Of a stretch of DNA of 6,618 nucleotides, positions 1-5,548 are shown piece by piece. Under the pieces are notes generated by a model. That model was not told where the DNA came from. It saw only the letters and a list, made by a program, of their open reading frames with translations, and searched no databases. Position numbers and translations under genes: made by a program. The stretch is taken from assembly GCA_043822885.1 (NCBI GenBank), contig JBDRBI010000070.1, positions 1-6,618 on the forward strand, given 5' to 3'. How positions within the stretch are numbered: the first letter of the stretch is position 1; every line of letters begins with the position of its first letter. This stretch comes from Aadella sp043822885 (GTDB lineage Bacteria; Omnitrophota; Gorgyraeia; Tantalellales; Tantalellaceae).

Positions 1-105
1 ATGTTCAACGAGCATCCGCGTTCGGCAATGGCCTTCCGCAAGACCGACAAGAAAGATGATTACCTGGAATTCTACGAAAGCATGTCCGCTATGGAGATAG
101 ATTAA
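1..105 (+). CDS. 3' end of an unrecognised protein (partial)
   Basis: An open frame enters from the left edge and stops at TAA 103-105, giving 34 residues that begin MFNEHPRSAMAFRK and end in SAMEID. It is rich in charged residues (a KTDKKDD stretch) and has no membrane segment. An ATG lies exactly at base 1, but no upstream sequence is visible to show a ribosome binding site, so this is most likely the C-terminal tail of a longer protein. Codon use matches gdhA and serS, which supports real coding. I do not recognise the family. It is separated from gdhA by almost 400 bases and a terminator, so it is not in an operon with it. Confidence 0.5.
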   Translation: MFNEHPRSAMAFRKTDKKDDYLEFYESMSAMEID

Positions 106-172
106 GCGTTTTTATGATAATTTAATGGGCCGTAAAGAACGCTGCTGAATACCGAAGAAGAACTATCATAAG

Positions 173-252
173 AAATTGGGGACGGAAATTGGGGACGTTT
201 CCCTATTAATAAGGCAACAAAAAGCGAGCTTATTGGGGACCGTCCCTATTTT
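173..252. repeat. Cluster of GGGGAC...GTCCC-type short interspersed repeats
   Basis: AAATTGGGGACGG (173-185) is followed at once by AAATTGGGGACG (186-197), which continues into TTTCCCTATTAAT. A further copy, ATTGGGGACCGTCCCTATTT, lies at 232-251. Each full unit is an imperfect palindrome (GGGAC with GTCCC, or GGGACG with TTTCCC). The core GGGACGTTTCCC at 192-203 recurs on the other side of gdhA at 1903-1914 and, inverted, at 1936-1947. This looks like a dispersed REP-like family. Similar motifs are often mobilised by REP-associated Y1 transposases, but no such gene is in the window, so that link is inference. Confidence 0.7.
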
Positions 253-342
253 CTTGGTCGGGCAAAATGTGCTTGCTTTTTAGACTGAAATTGGCAATAA
301 TAACTTCTGTCGGCGGGACATAAGCTGGCATAAAAGGACAAT

Positions 343-387
343 GGCGTTCTTTTTCCCGATCTAAGGGAGAAAAGCGCCGTTTTTTTT
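343..387 (+). terminator. Rho-independent terminator upstream of gdhA
   Basis: GGCG (343-346) pairs with CGCC (375-378) and CCC (355-357) with GGG (365-367). Between them a mostly A-U stem forms from the T-rich left arm and the AGAAAAG right arm, with one G-U pair and a small mismatch or bulge. The loop is GATCTAA (358-364). A run of eight T follows at 380-387. It reads in the + direction. It lies 240 bases after the upstream stop codon and 110 bases before gdhA, so it could end the upstream transcript, end a small RNA, or act as a leader attenuator for gdhA. Confidence 0.65.
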
Positions 388-419
388 CATTCCGCATGTT
401 CTTTGCGGAAAAGTAAGGT

Positions 420-447
420 TTGATACGGGATGTTTTCGTTGTAGAAA
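420..447 (+). promoter_or_regulatory. Possible sigma70-type promoter for gdhA
   Basis: TTGATA (420-425) and TAGAAA (442-447) are separated by 16 bases. This would start transcription near 454, just past the terminator, and give a leader of about 45 bases with GGAGGT 6 bases before the gdhA ATG. The -10 box matches only 4 of 6 consensus bases, so the call is tentative. Confidence 0.35.
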
Positions 448-499
448 ATATCGCATACGTTGCGGACCGGATCAAAAAAAGCATCATGGAGGTGCGAAA

Positions 500-1849
500 A
501 TGGTAATGCGATCAAGTTATATAACAAGCGTTCTTGAGACCGTCAAAAGACGTAATCCCGGGGAACCGGAGTTCCTTCAGGCGGTTACGGAAGTTCTGGA
601 GTCTCTTGTCCCGGTGGTCGAAAAGAACAAAAAGTATCAGGACGCGTGTATACTGGAAAGGCTCGTCGAACCGGAAAGGCAGATCATATTCCGTGTTCCC
701 TGGCAGGACGATAAAGGCAATGTTCAGGTCAACCGCGGGTTCAGGTTCGAGTTCAACAGCGCGTTAGGTCCTTACAAGGGTGGACTCAGATTCCATCCTA
801 CGGTAAACCAGAGTATCCTTAAATTTCTCGGGTTTGAACAGATATTCAAGAACTCTTTGACCACTCTTCCTATGGGCGGGGGTAAAGGCGGTTCTGATTT
901 CGATCCTAAAGGTAAATCCGATAACGAAGTAATGCGTTTCTGCCAGTCTTTCATGACGGAACTTCAGCGTCATATAGGGCCGGATACGGATGTGCCCGCG
1001 GGAGATATCGGTGTAGGCGGACGTGAAATAGGTTTCATGTTCGGGCAATACAGACGTATACGCAACGAATTCACGGGCGTTCTGACCGGAAAGGCTCTTA
1101 AGTGGGGCGGTTCTTTAATACGGCCGGAAGCTACCGGATACGGAGCGACATATTTTGCCGAAGAGATGCTAAAGACACGCGGAGAGACATTTAAGGGTAA
1201 GACCGTTGTGGTTTCCGGATCGGGTAACGTGGCGCAGTATACCGTTGAAAAAGTGAACCAGCTGGGCGGCAAAGTCGTTTCTCTTTCGGACTCGACGGGC
1301 ACCATATATGACCCGGCCGGGATAGACGATAAGAAACTCGCTTTCATTCTGGAACTTAAGAACGTGAAACGCGGACGCATCAAGGAATACTCGGATAAAT
1401 TCGGATGCGAATACAGGGCCGGTAAAAAGCCGTGGAGCATCAAATGTGATTGCGCGTTCCCGAGCGCTACTCAGAACGAGATAGACGGGAAAGACGCTAA
1501 GACCTTGCTTGATAACGGATGTTATGTTGTTTCCGAAGGAGCCAATATGCCGTCCACACCCGACGCGGTAGAGCTGTATATCAACAAGAAAATACTTTAC
1601 GGTCCCGGAAAAGCGGCTAATGCCGGAGGCGTGGCAACTTCGGGTCTCGAAATGAGCCAGAACTCTCAGCGCTTATCATGGACCAGGGAAGAGGTAGACC
1701 AAAGGCTTAAAGACATAATGTCCGCTATACACAAGCAGTGCGTTGAAGCGGCCGCGGAATACGGTCAGCCGGGCAACTATGTGATGGGTGCCAATATTGC
1801 CGGATTTGTCAAAGTGGCCGATGCGATGCTGGACCAGGGAGTTATATAA
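500..1849 (+). CDS. gdhA: Glutamate dehydrogenase, hexameric, probably NADP-type
   Basis: Cytosolic enzyme that interconverts 2-oxoglutarate plus ammonia and L-glutamate, linking nitrogen assimilation to the TCA cycle. At 449 aa it has the length of the small bacterial hexameric class (E. coli GdhA is 447 aa). The Glu/Leu/Phe/Val dehydrogenase dimerisation domain spans about 55-185, and the Rossmann domain about 200-445. Aligned by eye to the Clostridium symbiosum enzyme (offset +4), the glutamate-binding and catalytic residues are all present: K93 (PYKGG), K117 (IFKN), K129 (PMGGGKGG) and D169 (AGDIGVG). The nucleotide loop is GSGNVA (240-245), and SDSTGT (263-268) resembles the NADP-using E. 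coli SDSSGT rather than NAD enzymes, so NADP preference is inferred. The start at 500 is chosen because GGAGGT (488-493) is 6 bases upstream; a second ATG at 506 is spaced less well. It appears monocistronic, bracketed by a terminator and an inverted repeat. Confidence 0.96.
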   Translation: MVMRSSYITSVLETVKRRNPGEPEFLQAVTEVLESLVPVVEKNKKYQDACILERLVEPERQIIFRVPWQDDKGNVQVNRGFRFEFNSALGPYKGGLRFHPTVNQSILKFLGFEQIFKNSLTTLPMGGGKGGSDFDPKGKSDNEVMRFCQSFMTELQRHIGPDTDVPAGDIGVGGREIGFMFGQYRRIRNEFTGVLTGKALKWGGSLIRPEATGYGATYFAEEMLKTRGETFKGKTVVVSGSGNVAQYTVEKVNQLGGKVVSLSDSTGTIYDPAGIDDKKLAFILELKNVKRGRIKEYSDKFGCEYRAGKKPWSIKCDCAFPSATQNEIDGKDAKTLLDNGCYVVSEGANMPSTPDAVELYINKKILYGPGKAANAGGVATSGLEMSQNSQRLSWTREEVDQRLKDIMSAIHKQCVEAAAEYGQPGNYVMGANIAGFVKVADAMLDQGVI

Positions 1850-1889
1850 GAGAAGAGATAAAGTGTTAGAGAGTCAAAGGATCATAGAG

Positions 1890-1960
1890 TCAAAGATAAA
1901 TAGGGACGTTTCCCGATCAGCAAACAAGATAAGCTGGGAAACGTCCCTATTTATCTTTGA
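1890..1960. repeat. 25-bp perfect inverted repeat downstream of gdhA
   Basis: The left arm at 1890-1914 and right arm at 1936-1960 are perfect reverse complements, 25 bp each, with a 21-base spacer (1915-1935) in which AGC (1919-1921) and GCT (1933-1935) can extend the stem. The inner part of each arm is GGGACGTTTCCC, the same core as the repeats before gdhA. It begins 40 bases after the gdhA stop. The RNA would form a very stable hairpin, but no T-run follows, so 3'-end stabilisation or a mobile REP-like unit fits better than a classical terminator. Confidence 0.85.
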
Positions 1961-2036
1961 GCATAAAGTTTATGGGGTTTGTAGCGTTCATAACAGTTAA
2001 AAAGTCGAAATGTCTAAAGGCCCGAAAGGCTTAACA

Positions 2037-2128
2037 GACCATTGACTATTGACGATTGACCATTGTTCTTTATAAGATCTTTCATAGAAATCTCTTAGCC
2101 AATTGTCTATGGTCAATAGTCGATAGTC
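2037..2128. repeat. Opposing arrays of four GACNATT-like heptamers
   Basis: The left array is four contiguous 7-mers: GACCATT (2037-2043), GACTATT (2044-2050), GACGATT (2051-2057) and GACCATT (2058-2064). The right array (2101-2128) read on the minus strand is also four contiguous 7-mers: GACTATC, GACTATT, GACCATA and GACAATT. The arrays are separated by 36 bases. The arms 2044-2063 and 2109-2128 pair at 18 of 20 positions. The pattern resembles the short tandem heptanucleotide repeats (STRR) described in cyanobacteria, although the unit sequence differs. Confidence 0.8.
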
Positions 2129-2189
2129 CAATACTTTTCTGTCTTCTGACTTCTTTAATAAATGGTGATGAACCCCATTTGTTAAAGAG

Positions 2190-2218
2190 TTGCATATTGG
2201 CCCCGGACATGATATATA
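2190..2218 (+). promoter_or_regulatory. Probable sigma70-type promoter for serS
   Basis: TTGCAT (2190-2195) and TATATA (2213-2218) have the ideal 17-base spacing. Transcription would begin near 2225, leaving a leader of about 50 bases before serS. The stretch GATATATATAGATAAAAT around the -10 box is strongly A/T-rich, consistent with a promoter. There is no room for a T-box leader downstream of it, and no T-box signature was seen. Confidence 0.5.
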
Positions 2219-2273
2219 TAGATAAAATCGGAAGTTAAAGTATATCGAGCAAAATCGTGAAAAAGGACTTACA

Positions 2274-3560
2274 ATGCTGGATCCTAAGATCATAAGAGAT
2301 AATAGCGGAATGGTCAGAGAGGTATTAAAGAACAGGGGCGAGGGGCCTGAACTTATAGACAGGTTCCTGGCTCTTGATGATGAAAGAAAAAAGCTTGTCC
2401 GAAATACCGAAGAACTTAAGCGCAGGAAGAACGAAGCGTCGAAAAATATTGGGAACCTTATCAAAGAGAAAAAGGATGTTTCCGCCGCTAAGGAAGAAGT
2501 AAAAGCCCTTACCGAAGAGATCAGCGGCATCGATAGCGAACTGAAAAGGATAGATGAAGAGCATAAACAGGTTCTCGATTCTATCCCGAACATACCTCAT
2601 GAAACCGTACCCGTGGGCGCCGACGCGGACGATAACCGTTTAGTAAAGGAAGAAGGATCAAAACCCAAATTCGCGTTCGAGGCTAAAGATCACCTCGAGC
2701 TTGGCAAGATCAACAGCTTGTTCGATATGGAAAAGGGAGCGAAGATATCGGGCTCGGGGTTCCCTCTTTATACGGGACAGGGAGCAAAGCTGGAAAGAGC
2801 GCTTATCAATTTCATGCTGGATGTGCATACCCAGGAACATGGGTATAAAGAAATATTCCCGCCGTTCCTTGTTAACCGCGCCAGCATGAGGGGAACCGGG
2901 CAGATCCCTAAACTGGAAGCGGATATGTACCGTCTGGCCGAGGAAGATATGTTCCTTATCCCTACCGCCGAAGTTCCTGTAACCAATATACACGCGGGAG
3001 AGACGCTCGACGAAGCTGACTTGCCGATCTATTATACCGCGTCCACCGCGTGTTTCCGGAGAGAAGCCGGATCTTACGGTAAGGATACTAAAGGACTTAT
3101 CCGGGTCCATCAGTTCAATAAGGTCGAAATGGTAAAATTCACGCGTCCTGAAGATTCCATGAAAGAGCTGGAAACGCTTCTGGCCGACGCGGAAGATATA
3201 CTTAAACGGCTGGAACTTCCTTACAGGGTCATAGAGCTGTGCACGGGTGATATAAGTTTCGCCGCTCATAAATGCTATGATATTGAGCTATGGGCTCCGG
3301 GCACAAAAAGATGGCTTGAAGTGTCGAGCTGTTCGGTATTTTCGGATTTTCAGGCGCGCAGGGCGAATATAAGATACAGGCCTAAAGGAAGCGCCCAGAA
3401 GACCGGATACGTGCACACGCTGAACGGTTCCGGCGTGGCTTTACCGAGGCTTGTCATAGCTTTACTTGAAGTGCATCAGCAGAAAGACGGGTCCGTTAAA
3501 CTGCCGAAAGCATTGAGCGCGTATTTCGGCAAAGATACCATTTCCCCGGAAGAAAAATAG
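2274..3560 (+). CDS. serS: Seryl-tRNA synthetase
   Basis: Class II aminoacyl-tRNA synthetase that charges tRNA-Ser (and normally tRNA-Sec) with serine in the cytosol. At 428 aa it is full length (E. coli SerS is 430 aa). Residues 1-110 form the tRNA-binding arm, with a long charged antiparallel coiled coil from about 30 to 105 ending in SIPNIPHETVPVG. The catalytic core shows motif 1 around 170-197 (AKLERAL to FPPFLV), the serine-binding TAE loop (231-233), motif 2 beginning FRREAG (261-266), and motif 3 GSGVALPRL (385-393) with its conserved arginine R392. EVSSCSVFSDFQARR (349-363) is also a SerRS signature. The ATG at 2274 has AAAAGGA 6 bases upstream and gives the family's usual N-terminus MLDPKIIRDN. 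It is probably the first gene of a two-gene transcript with the following membrane protein. Confidence 0.98.
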   Translation: MLDPKIIRDNSGMVREVLKNRGEGPELIDRFLALDDERKKLVRNTEELKRRKNEASKNIGNLIKEKKDVSAAKEEVKALTEEISGIDSELKRIDEEHKQVLDSIPNIPHETVPVGADADDNRLVKEEGSKPKFAFEAKDHLELGKINSLFDMEKGAKISGSGFPLYTGQGAKLERALINFMLDVHTQEHGYKEIFPPFLVNRASMRGTGQIPKLEADMYRLAEEDMFLIPTAEVPVTNIHAGETLDEADLPIYYTASTACFRREAGSYGKDTKGLIRVHQFNKVEMVKFTRPEDSMKELETLLADAEDILKRLELPYRVIELCTGDISFAAHKCYDIELWAPGTKRWLEVSSCSVFSDFQARRANIRYRPKGSAQKTGYVHTLNGSGVALPRLVIALLEVHQQKDGSVKLPKALSAYFGKDTISPEEK

Positions 3561-3563
3561 CAT

Positions 3564-4247
3564 ATGTTAAAGATTTTCCGTACATTGATCGGACTGCTTA
3601 TCCTGCCCGTAGCCATCGGTACGGCCAAGGCTTTCGGCAGTGCGATATCCGATATAAGCTTCCTGAACGGTGTTCTTCATCTCCTCGAAAGAGGTGTCCT
3701 GATATACGTGTTATTTCATGTGCTTGTCCTTAGGCCGGTCTATATATACGTTCTAGCGCACGAGTTCGTGCATGTCATAGCGACATGGATATGCGGAGGA
3801 AAGATAGTTTCTTTTAATGTCAGGCCATCCGGCGGGAACGTAGTAACGTCCAAAACGAATTTCTTCATAGAGCTAAGCCCTTATTTCGTCCCGCTATACA
3901 CGATCATCGTCGGGATGATATTTGCCGTGATAAGAGCTACGGGAAAAGGGCCGGTATTCATGTCGGAAATATTGCTGTTCCTTATCGGGATCACGTTGGC
4001 CCTTCATCTTGTCATGACAGCCGAAGCGCTCAGGGTCCAGCAGCCCGATATAATGAAATCAGGTATCATTTTTTCTTACGCGCTGATATTCATCGGTAAT
4101 CTTGTAGTGGTGATCGGGGTATTCTCGATCATTTTCGCGGATGTGAATTTTATGGATTTTATAAGGAACGCTTATAGCAGTTCCATGGAGATATACCGGG
4201 CTGTATACGCTAAGATATTGATCCTGCGCGCAAATTATGTCAGTTGA
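3564..4247 (+). CDS. Putative M50-like integral membrane zinc metalloprotease
   Basis: A 227-aa hydrophobic protein. Apparent membrane segments are about 3-25, 42-64, 103-125, 134-153 and 167-192. The sequence LAHEFVHVIA (64-73) contains HExxH (H66, E67, H70), the zinc-binding and catalytic motif of site-2-type intramembrane proteases. A CGGKIVSFNVRPSGG stretch follows, as expected after the active-site helix in M50 relatives, and SPYFVPLY (105-112) lies where M50-like proteins often have a Pro-containing second motif. The usual third zinc ligand (Asp of NPDG) is not evident; D162 in QQPDIMKSG is a candidate. Substrate and role are unknown. The start is 3 bases after the serS stop, with only a weak GGAAG (3548-3552) upstream, so translation is probably coupled to serS. 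The short C-terminal tail (193-227) is not clearly membrane-embedded. An M50-like fold is likely; proteolytic activity is inferred. Confidence 0.75.
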   Translation: MLKIFRTLIGLLILPVAIGTAKAFGSAISDISFLNGVLHLLERGVLIYVLFHVLVLRPVYIYVLAHEFVHVIATWICGGKIVSFNVRPSGGNVVTSKTNFFIELSPYFVPLYTIIVGMIFAVIRATGKGPVFMSEILLFLIGITLALHLVMTAEALRVQQPDIMKSGIIFSYALIFIGNLVVVIGVFSIIFADVNFMDFIRNAYSSSMEIYRAVYAKILILRANYVS

Positions 4248-4282
4248 GAATTAGGGAAACATATAGAGGTGTGCCGTGCTTA

Positions 4283-4308
4283 GACAGTCCTCGTTGTCCT
4301 ATTTTTTT
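4283..4308 (+). terminator. Weak terminator candidate after the membrane protease gene
   Basis: GACA (4283-4286) can pair with TGTC (4295-4298) around an 8-base loop, followed within 4 bases by a run of seven T (4302-4308). The stem is short, so this rests mainly on the T-run and on its position 35 bases after the stop codon. Confidence 0.3.
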
Positions 4309-4370
4309 GATAAGGGTTTAATGATGGCGCATGTTCGATAATTATGGCACCAGCCGCGATATTTATATAC

Positions 4371-4399
4371 TTCTCAAGGTAACGTTAATATGTTAGAAT
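4371..4399 (+). promoter_or_regulatory. Extended -10 promoter for the PAS gene
   Basis: TTCTCA (4371-4376) and TAGAAT (4394-4399) are 17 bases apart, with TG one base before the -10 box (4391-4392), the extended -10 configuration. Transcription would start near 4406, and GAGGAG (4428-4433) follows 6 bases before the ATG at 4440. This suggests that the PAS gene is transcribed independently of serS. Confidence 0.5.
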
Positions 4400-4439
4400 C
4401 ACGGGTGAAGCGGATTATTTAAAAATAGAGGAGACATTA

Positions 4440-4970
4440 ATGCCGAACGGTATTTCGGAATCTTTAAAAAACATAATAGATTCTTTTCAGCACCCTTTTT
4501 ATGTAATTGACATTAAGTCTTATAAGATTGTGTTTGCAAATAAAGCCTGCGCTTTTGGTGATCTAGCCGAGAATGTGACATGCCATCTACGTACCCATAA
4601 ATCCAACACTCCTTGCTCGGGAGAGCATGTTTGTCCTATTGATGAGGTAAAAAAGACAAAGAAATCTACAATTACTGAACACATTCATTTTGACGAGAAA
4701 GGGAACCCCAGAAATATGGAAGTACATGGAGACCCTATTTTTGATGAAACAGGGAATGTTAAAATGATGATAGAGTATTCATTTGATGTTACCGACCGTA
4801 AAAAGGCAGAGCAAGCCCTTTTAAAAACCGAACAAGAATTAAAAAAGAAATTAGAGGAATCAGAAAAGTTTACTAAGTTTGCGGTTAATAGAGAACTTAA
4901 AATGGTGGAACTAAAAAAAACAATAGAAGCGTTAAAAAAAGAGCTTGCCGAATCTTTTAGCGATAAATAG
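4440..4970 (+). CDS. Stand-alone PAS-domain protein with Cys/His cluster and coiled coil
   Basis: A soluble 176-aa protein with no signal peptide or membrane segment. Residues about 8-122 form a single PAS fold: HPFYVIDIKSYKIVFANKA is the N-terminal strand pair, GDPIFDETGNVKMMIEYSFD the C-terminal strands, and VTDRKKAEQAL the usual exit into a helix. The loop between contains C48-H49, H53, C59 and C65 (TCHLRTH, then PCSGEHVCP), a pattern I recall from PAS sensors of deltaproteobacterial histidine kinases and plausible for metal or redox binding; the ligand is not known. Residues about 120-172 form a charged coiled coil containing FAVNRELKMVELKK, which in larger kinases joins the PAS domain to the next module. 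No kinase, receiver, HTH or cyclase domain follows, so it may act as a partner or be a kinase remnant. GAGGAG lies 6 bases before the start. Its codons are clearly more A/T-rich than those of gdhA and serS, suggesting different ancestry. Confidence 0.85.
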   Translation: MPNGISESLKNIIDSFQHPFYVIDIKSYKIVFANKACAFGDLAENVTCHLRTHKSNTPCSGEHVCPIDEVKKTKKSTITEHIHFDEKGNPRNMEVHGDPIFDETGNVKMMIEYSFDVTDRKKAEQALLKTEQELKKKLEESEKFTKFAVNRELKMVELKKTIEALKKELAESFSDK

Positions 4971-5278
4971 ATCTTAGTACCCAAATAGAAAGTATCTACC
5001 CCCTTTTTAGAGATCTTAACCTTACAAGCCAATTCCAAAAAATAGGAACACAAGTGTCTCCTCTTTGTATATGAGCCCGGAGTGATTGATATGGAATTCT
5101 TGTGACTTCTTGGACCCGGTTAAAAAGAGAAACGGTAATAAGTAGAAATACATCCGTACTGTTCTAGAAATGGTAAGATAGATTCTTACCCCCCTCGTAT
5201 AGTTAAGATCCTATGCATTAGCAAGAGTGTTTTAAAAAGATTAAGGGTTCTTGTTGGAGCAAGAAGGAAGAAAAAGAG

Positions 5279-5296
5279 AAGGGGGCTAGCCCCCTT
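5279..5296. repeat. 18-bp perfect palindrome centred on CTAG
   Basis: AAGGGGGCTAGCCCCCTT is fully self-complementary. On the minus strand it is followed by a T-rich stretch (CTCTTTTTCTTCC), so it could act as a minus-strand terminator; on the + strand an A-rich tract follows. It could also be a protein-binding palindrome or an insertion-sequence-related structure. Confidence 0.6.
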
Positions 5297-5470
5297 GTTA
5301 AAAAATAAAAAGCGAAGTGAGTTCAGGGTTTTTGACAGCAAGAAGAAAAATCAACTGTACGAAGCTACAAATATGGCGCAAGCATACGATAGCACGTATT
5401 GGAGCTGGAGACGAGTAAACGGATGGTTCAAAAAATATAGAGATGATTACACGATGAGTTAAGAAAGGGC

Positions 5471-5499
5471 TTGAAAAAGTAGCGGGCACATAAGAGAAT
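5471..5499 (+). promoter_or_regulatory. Candidate transposase promoter
   Basis: TTGAAA (5471-5476, 5 of 6 consensus) and GAGAAT (5494-5499, 4 of 6) are 17 bases apart. The predicted start near 5506 falls inside the tract TCCTCC (5503-5508), which in longer transcripts would pair with the transposase Shine-Dalgarno sequence. The position therefore matters for regulation. Confidence 0.4.
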
Positions 5500-5548
5500 A
5501 CATCCTCCATAAAACGACCAAGTTTAACCGGAGGAATCAAATGTGCCC
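5484..5548 (+). promoter_or_regulatory. Nested inverted repeat sequestering the transposase RBS and start codon
   Basis: GGGCACAT (5484-5491) is the perfect complement of ATGTGCCC (5541-5548), which contains the start codon. TCCTCC (5503-5508) is the perfect complement of the Shine-Dalgarno GGAGGA (5530-5535). AAAC (5512-5515) can pair with GTTT (5522-5525). The three stems nest in one hairpin with an internal loop of 11 and 5 bases. RNA entering from upstream would hide both initiation elements. The pairing is read directly; the regulatory effect is inferred. Confidence 0.6.

Larger units (their letters stand above)
106..499. other. Intergenic region with repeats, terminator and gdhA leader
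   Basis: No gene is supported here. The stretch contains a long-range inverted repeat just after the upstream stop codon (109-119 with 164-174, 11 pairs including one G-U, 44-base loop), a block of GGGGAC-type repeats (173-252), an intrinsic terminator (343-387), a small hairpin of 7 bp (390-396 with 404-410, loop 397-403), a possible promoter and the gdhA ribosome binding site (GGAGGT, 488-493). An 85-codon minus-strand frame at 230-487 overlaps the repeats and terminator and has no coding character. Confidence 0.7.
1850..2273. other. Intergenic region between gdhA and serS, repeat-rich
   Basis: No gene is supported. From left to right it contains a 25-bp perfect inverted repeat (1890-1960), two opposing arrays of heptamers (2037-2128), an unremarkable stretch (2129-2189), a promoter candidate (2190-2218) and the serS ribosome binding site AAAAGGA (2261-2267), 6 bases before the ATG. 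Short frames here (for example 2056-2238 +) run through the repeats and show no coding character. Confidence 0.7.
4971..5540. other. AT-rich region without a convincing gene
   Basis: The stretch between the PAS gene and the transposase holds an 18-bp palindrome (5279-5296) and the left part of the insertion sequence. A + strand frame is open from 5142 to the TAA at 5460-5462. Its last part reads LYEATNMAQAY then STYWSWRRVNGWFKKY, which looks protein-like (Trp/Tyr-rich, helix-like). It has no ribosome binding site at its only ATG (5373, 29 codons) and no recognisable family, so it is at most a remnant or short accessory peptide and is not called as a gene. The rest shows nothing I can identify. 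Confidence 0.6.

Noticed and set aside
970..1443. 157-codon minus-strand open frame inside gdhA
   Set aside because: It lies wholly antisense to a gene with all catalytic residues in place, has no ribosome binding site and no recognisable domain.
2037..2128. CRISPR array suspected from regular repeats
   Set aside because: The units are 7 bases, contiguous and without spacers, and the two blocks face each other; no cas gene is present.
2219..2273. T-box or other amino-acid leader before serS
   Set aside because: The leader after the predicted promoter is only about 50 bases, with no specifier hairpin, T-box sequence or terminator.
1997..2593. 198-codon minus-strand open frame across the heptamer repeats and the start of serS
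   Set aside because: It is a Ser/Phe/Leu-rich shadow of the serS coiled coil (antisense of Lys/Glu codons) and runs through repeats.
2658..3269. 203-codon minus-strand open frame inside serS
   Set aside because: It is antisense to the conserved catalytic core of serS and shows no independent motif.
4990..5215. Weak direct repeat around two ACCCCC tracts (near 5000 and 5190)
   Set aside because: Similarity is limited to short A/C tracts with several gaps; it is not distinguishable from chance by eye.
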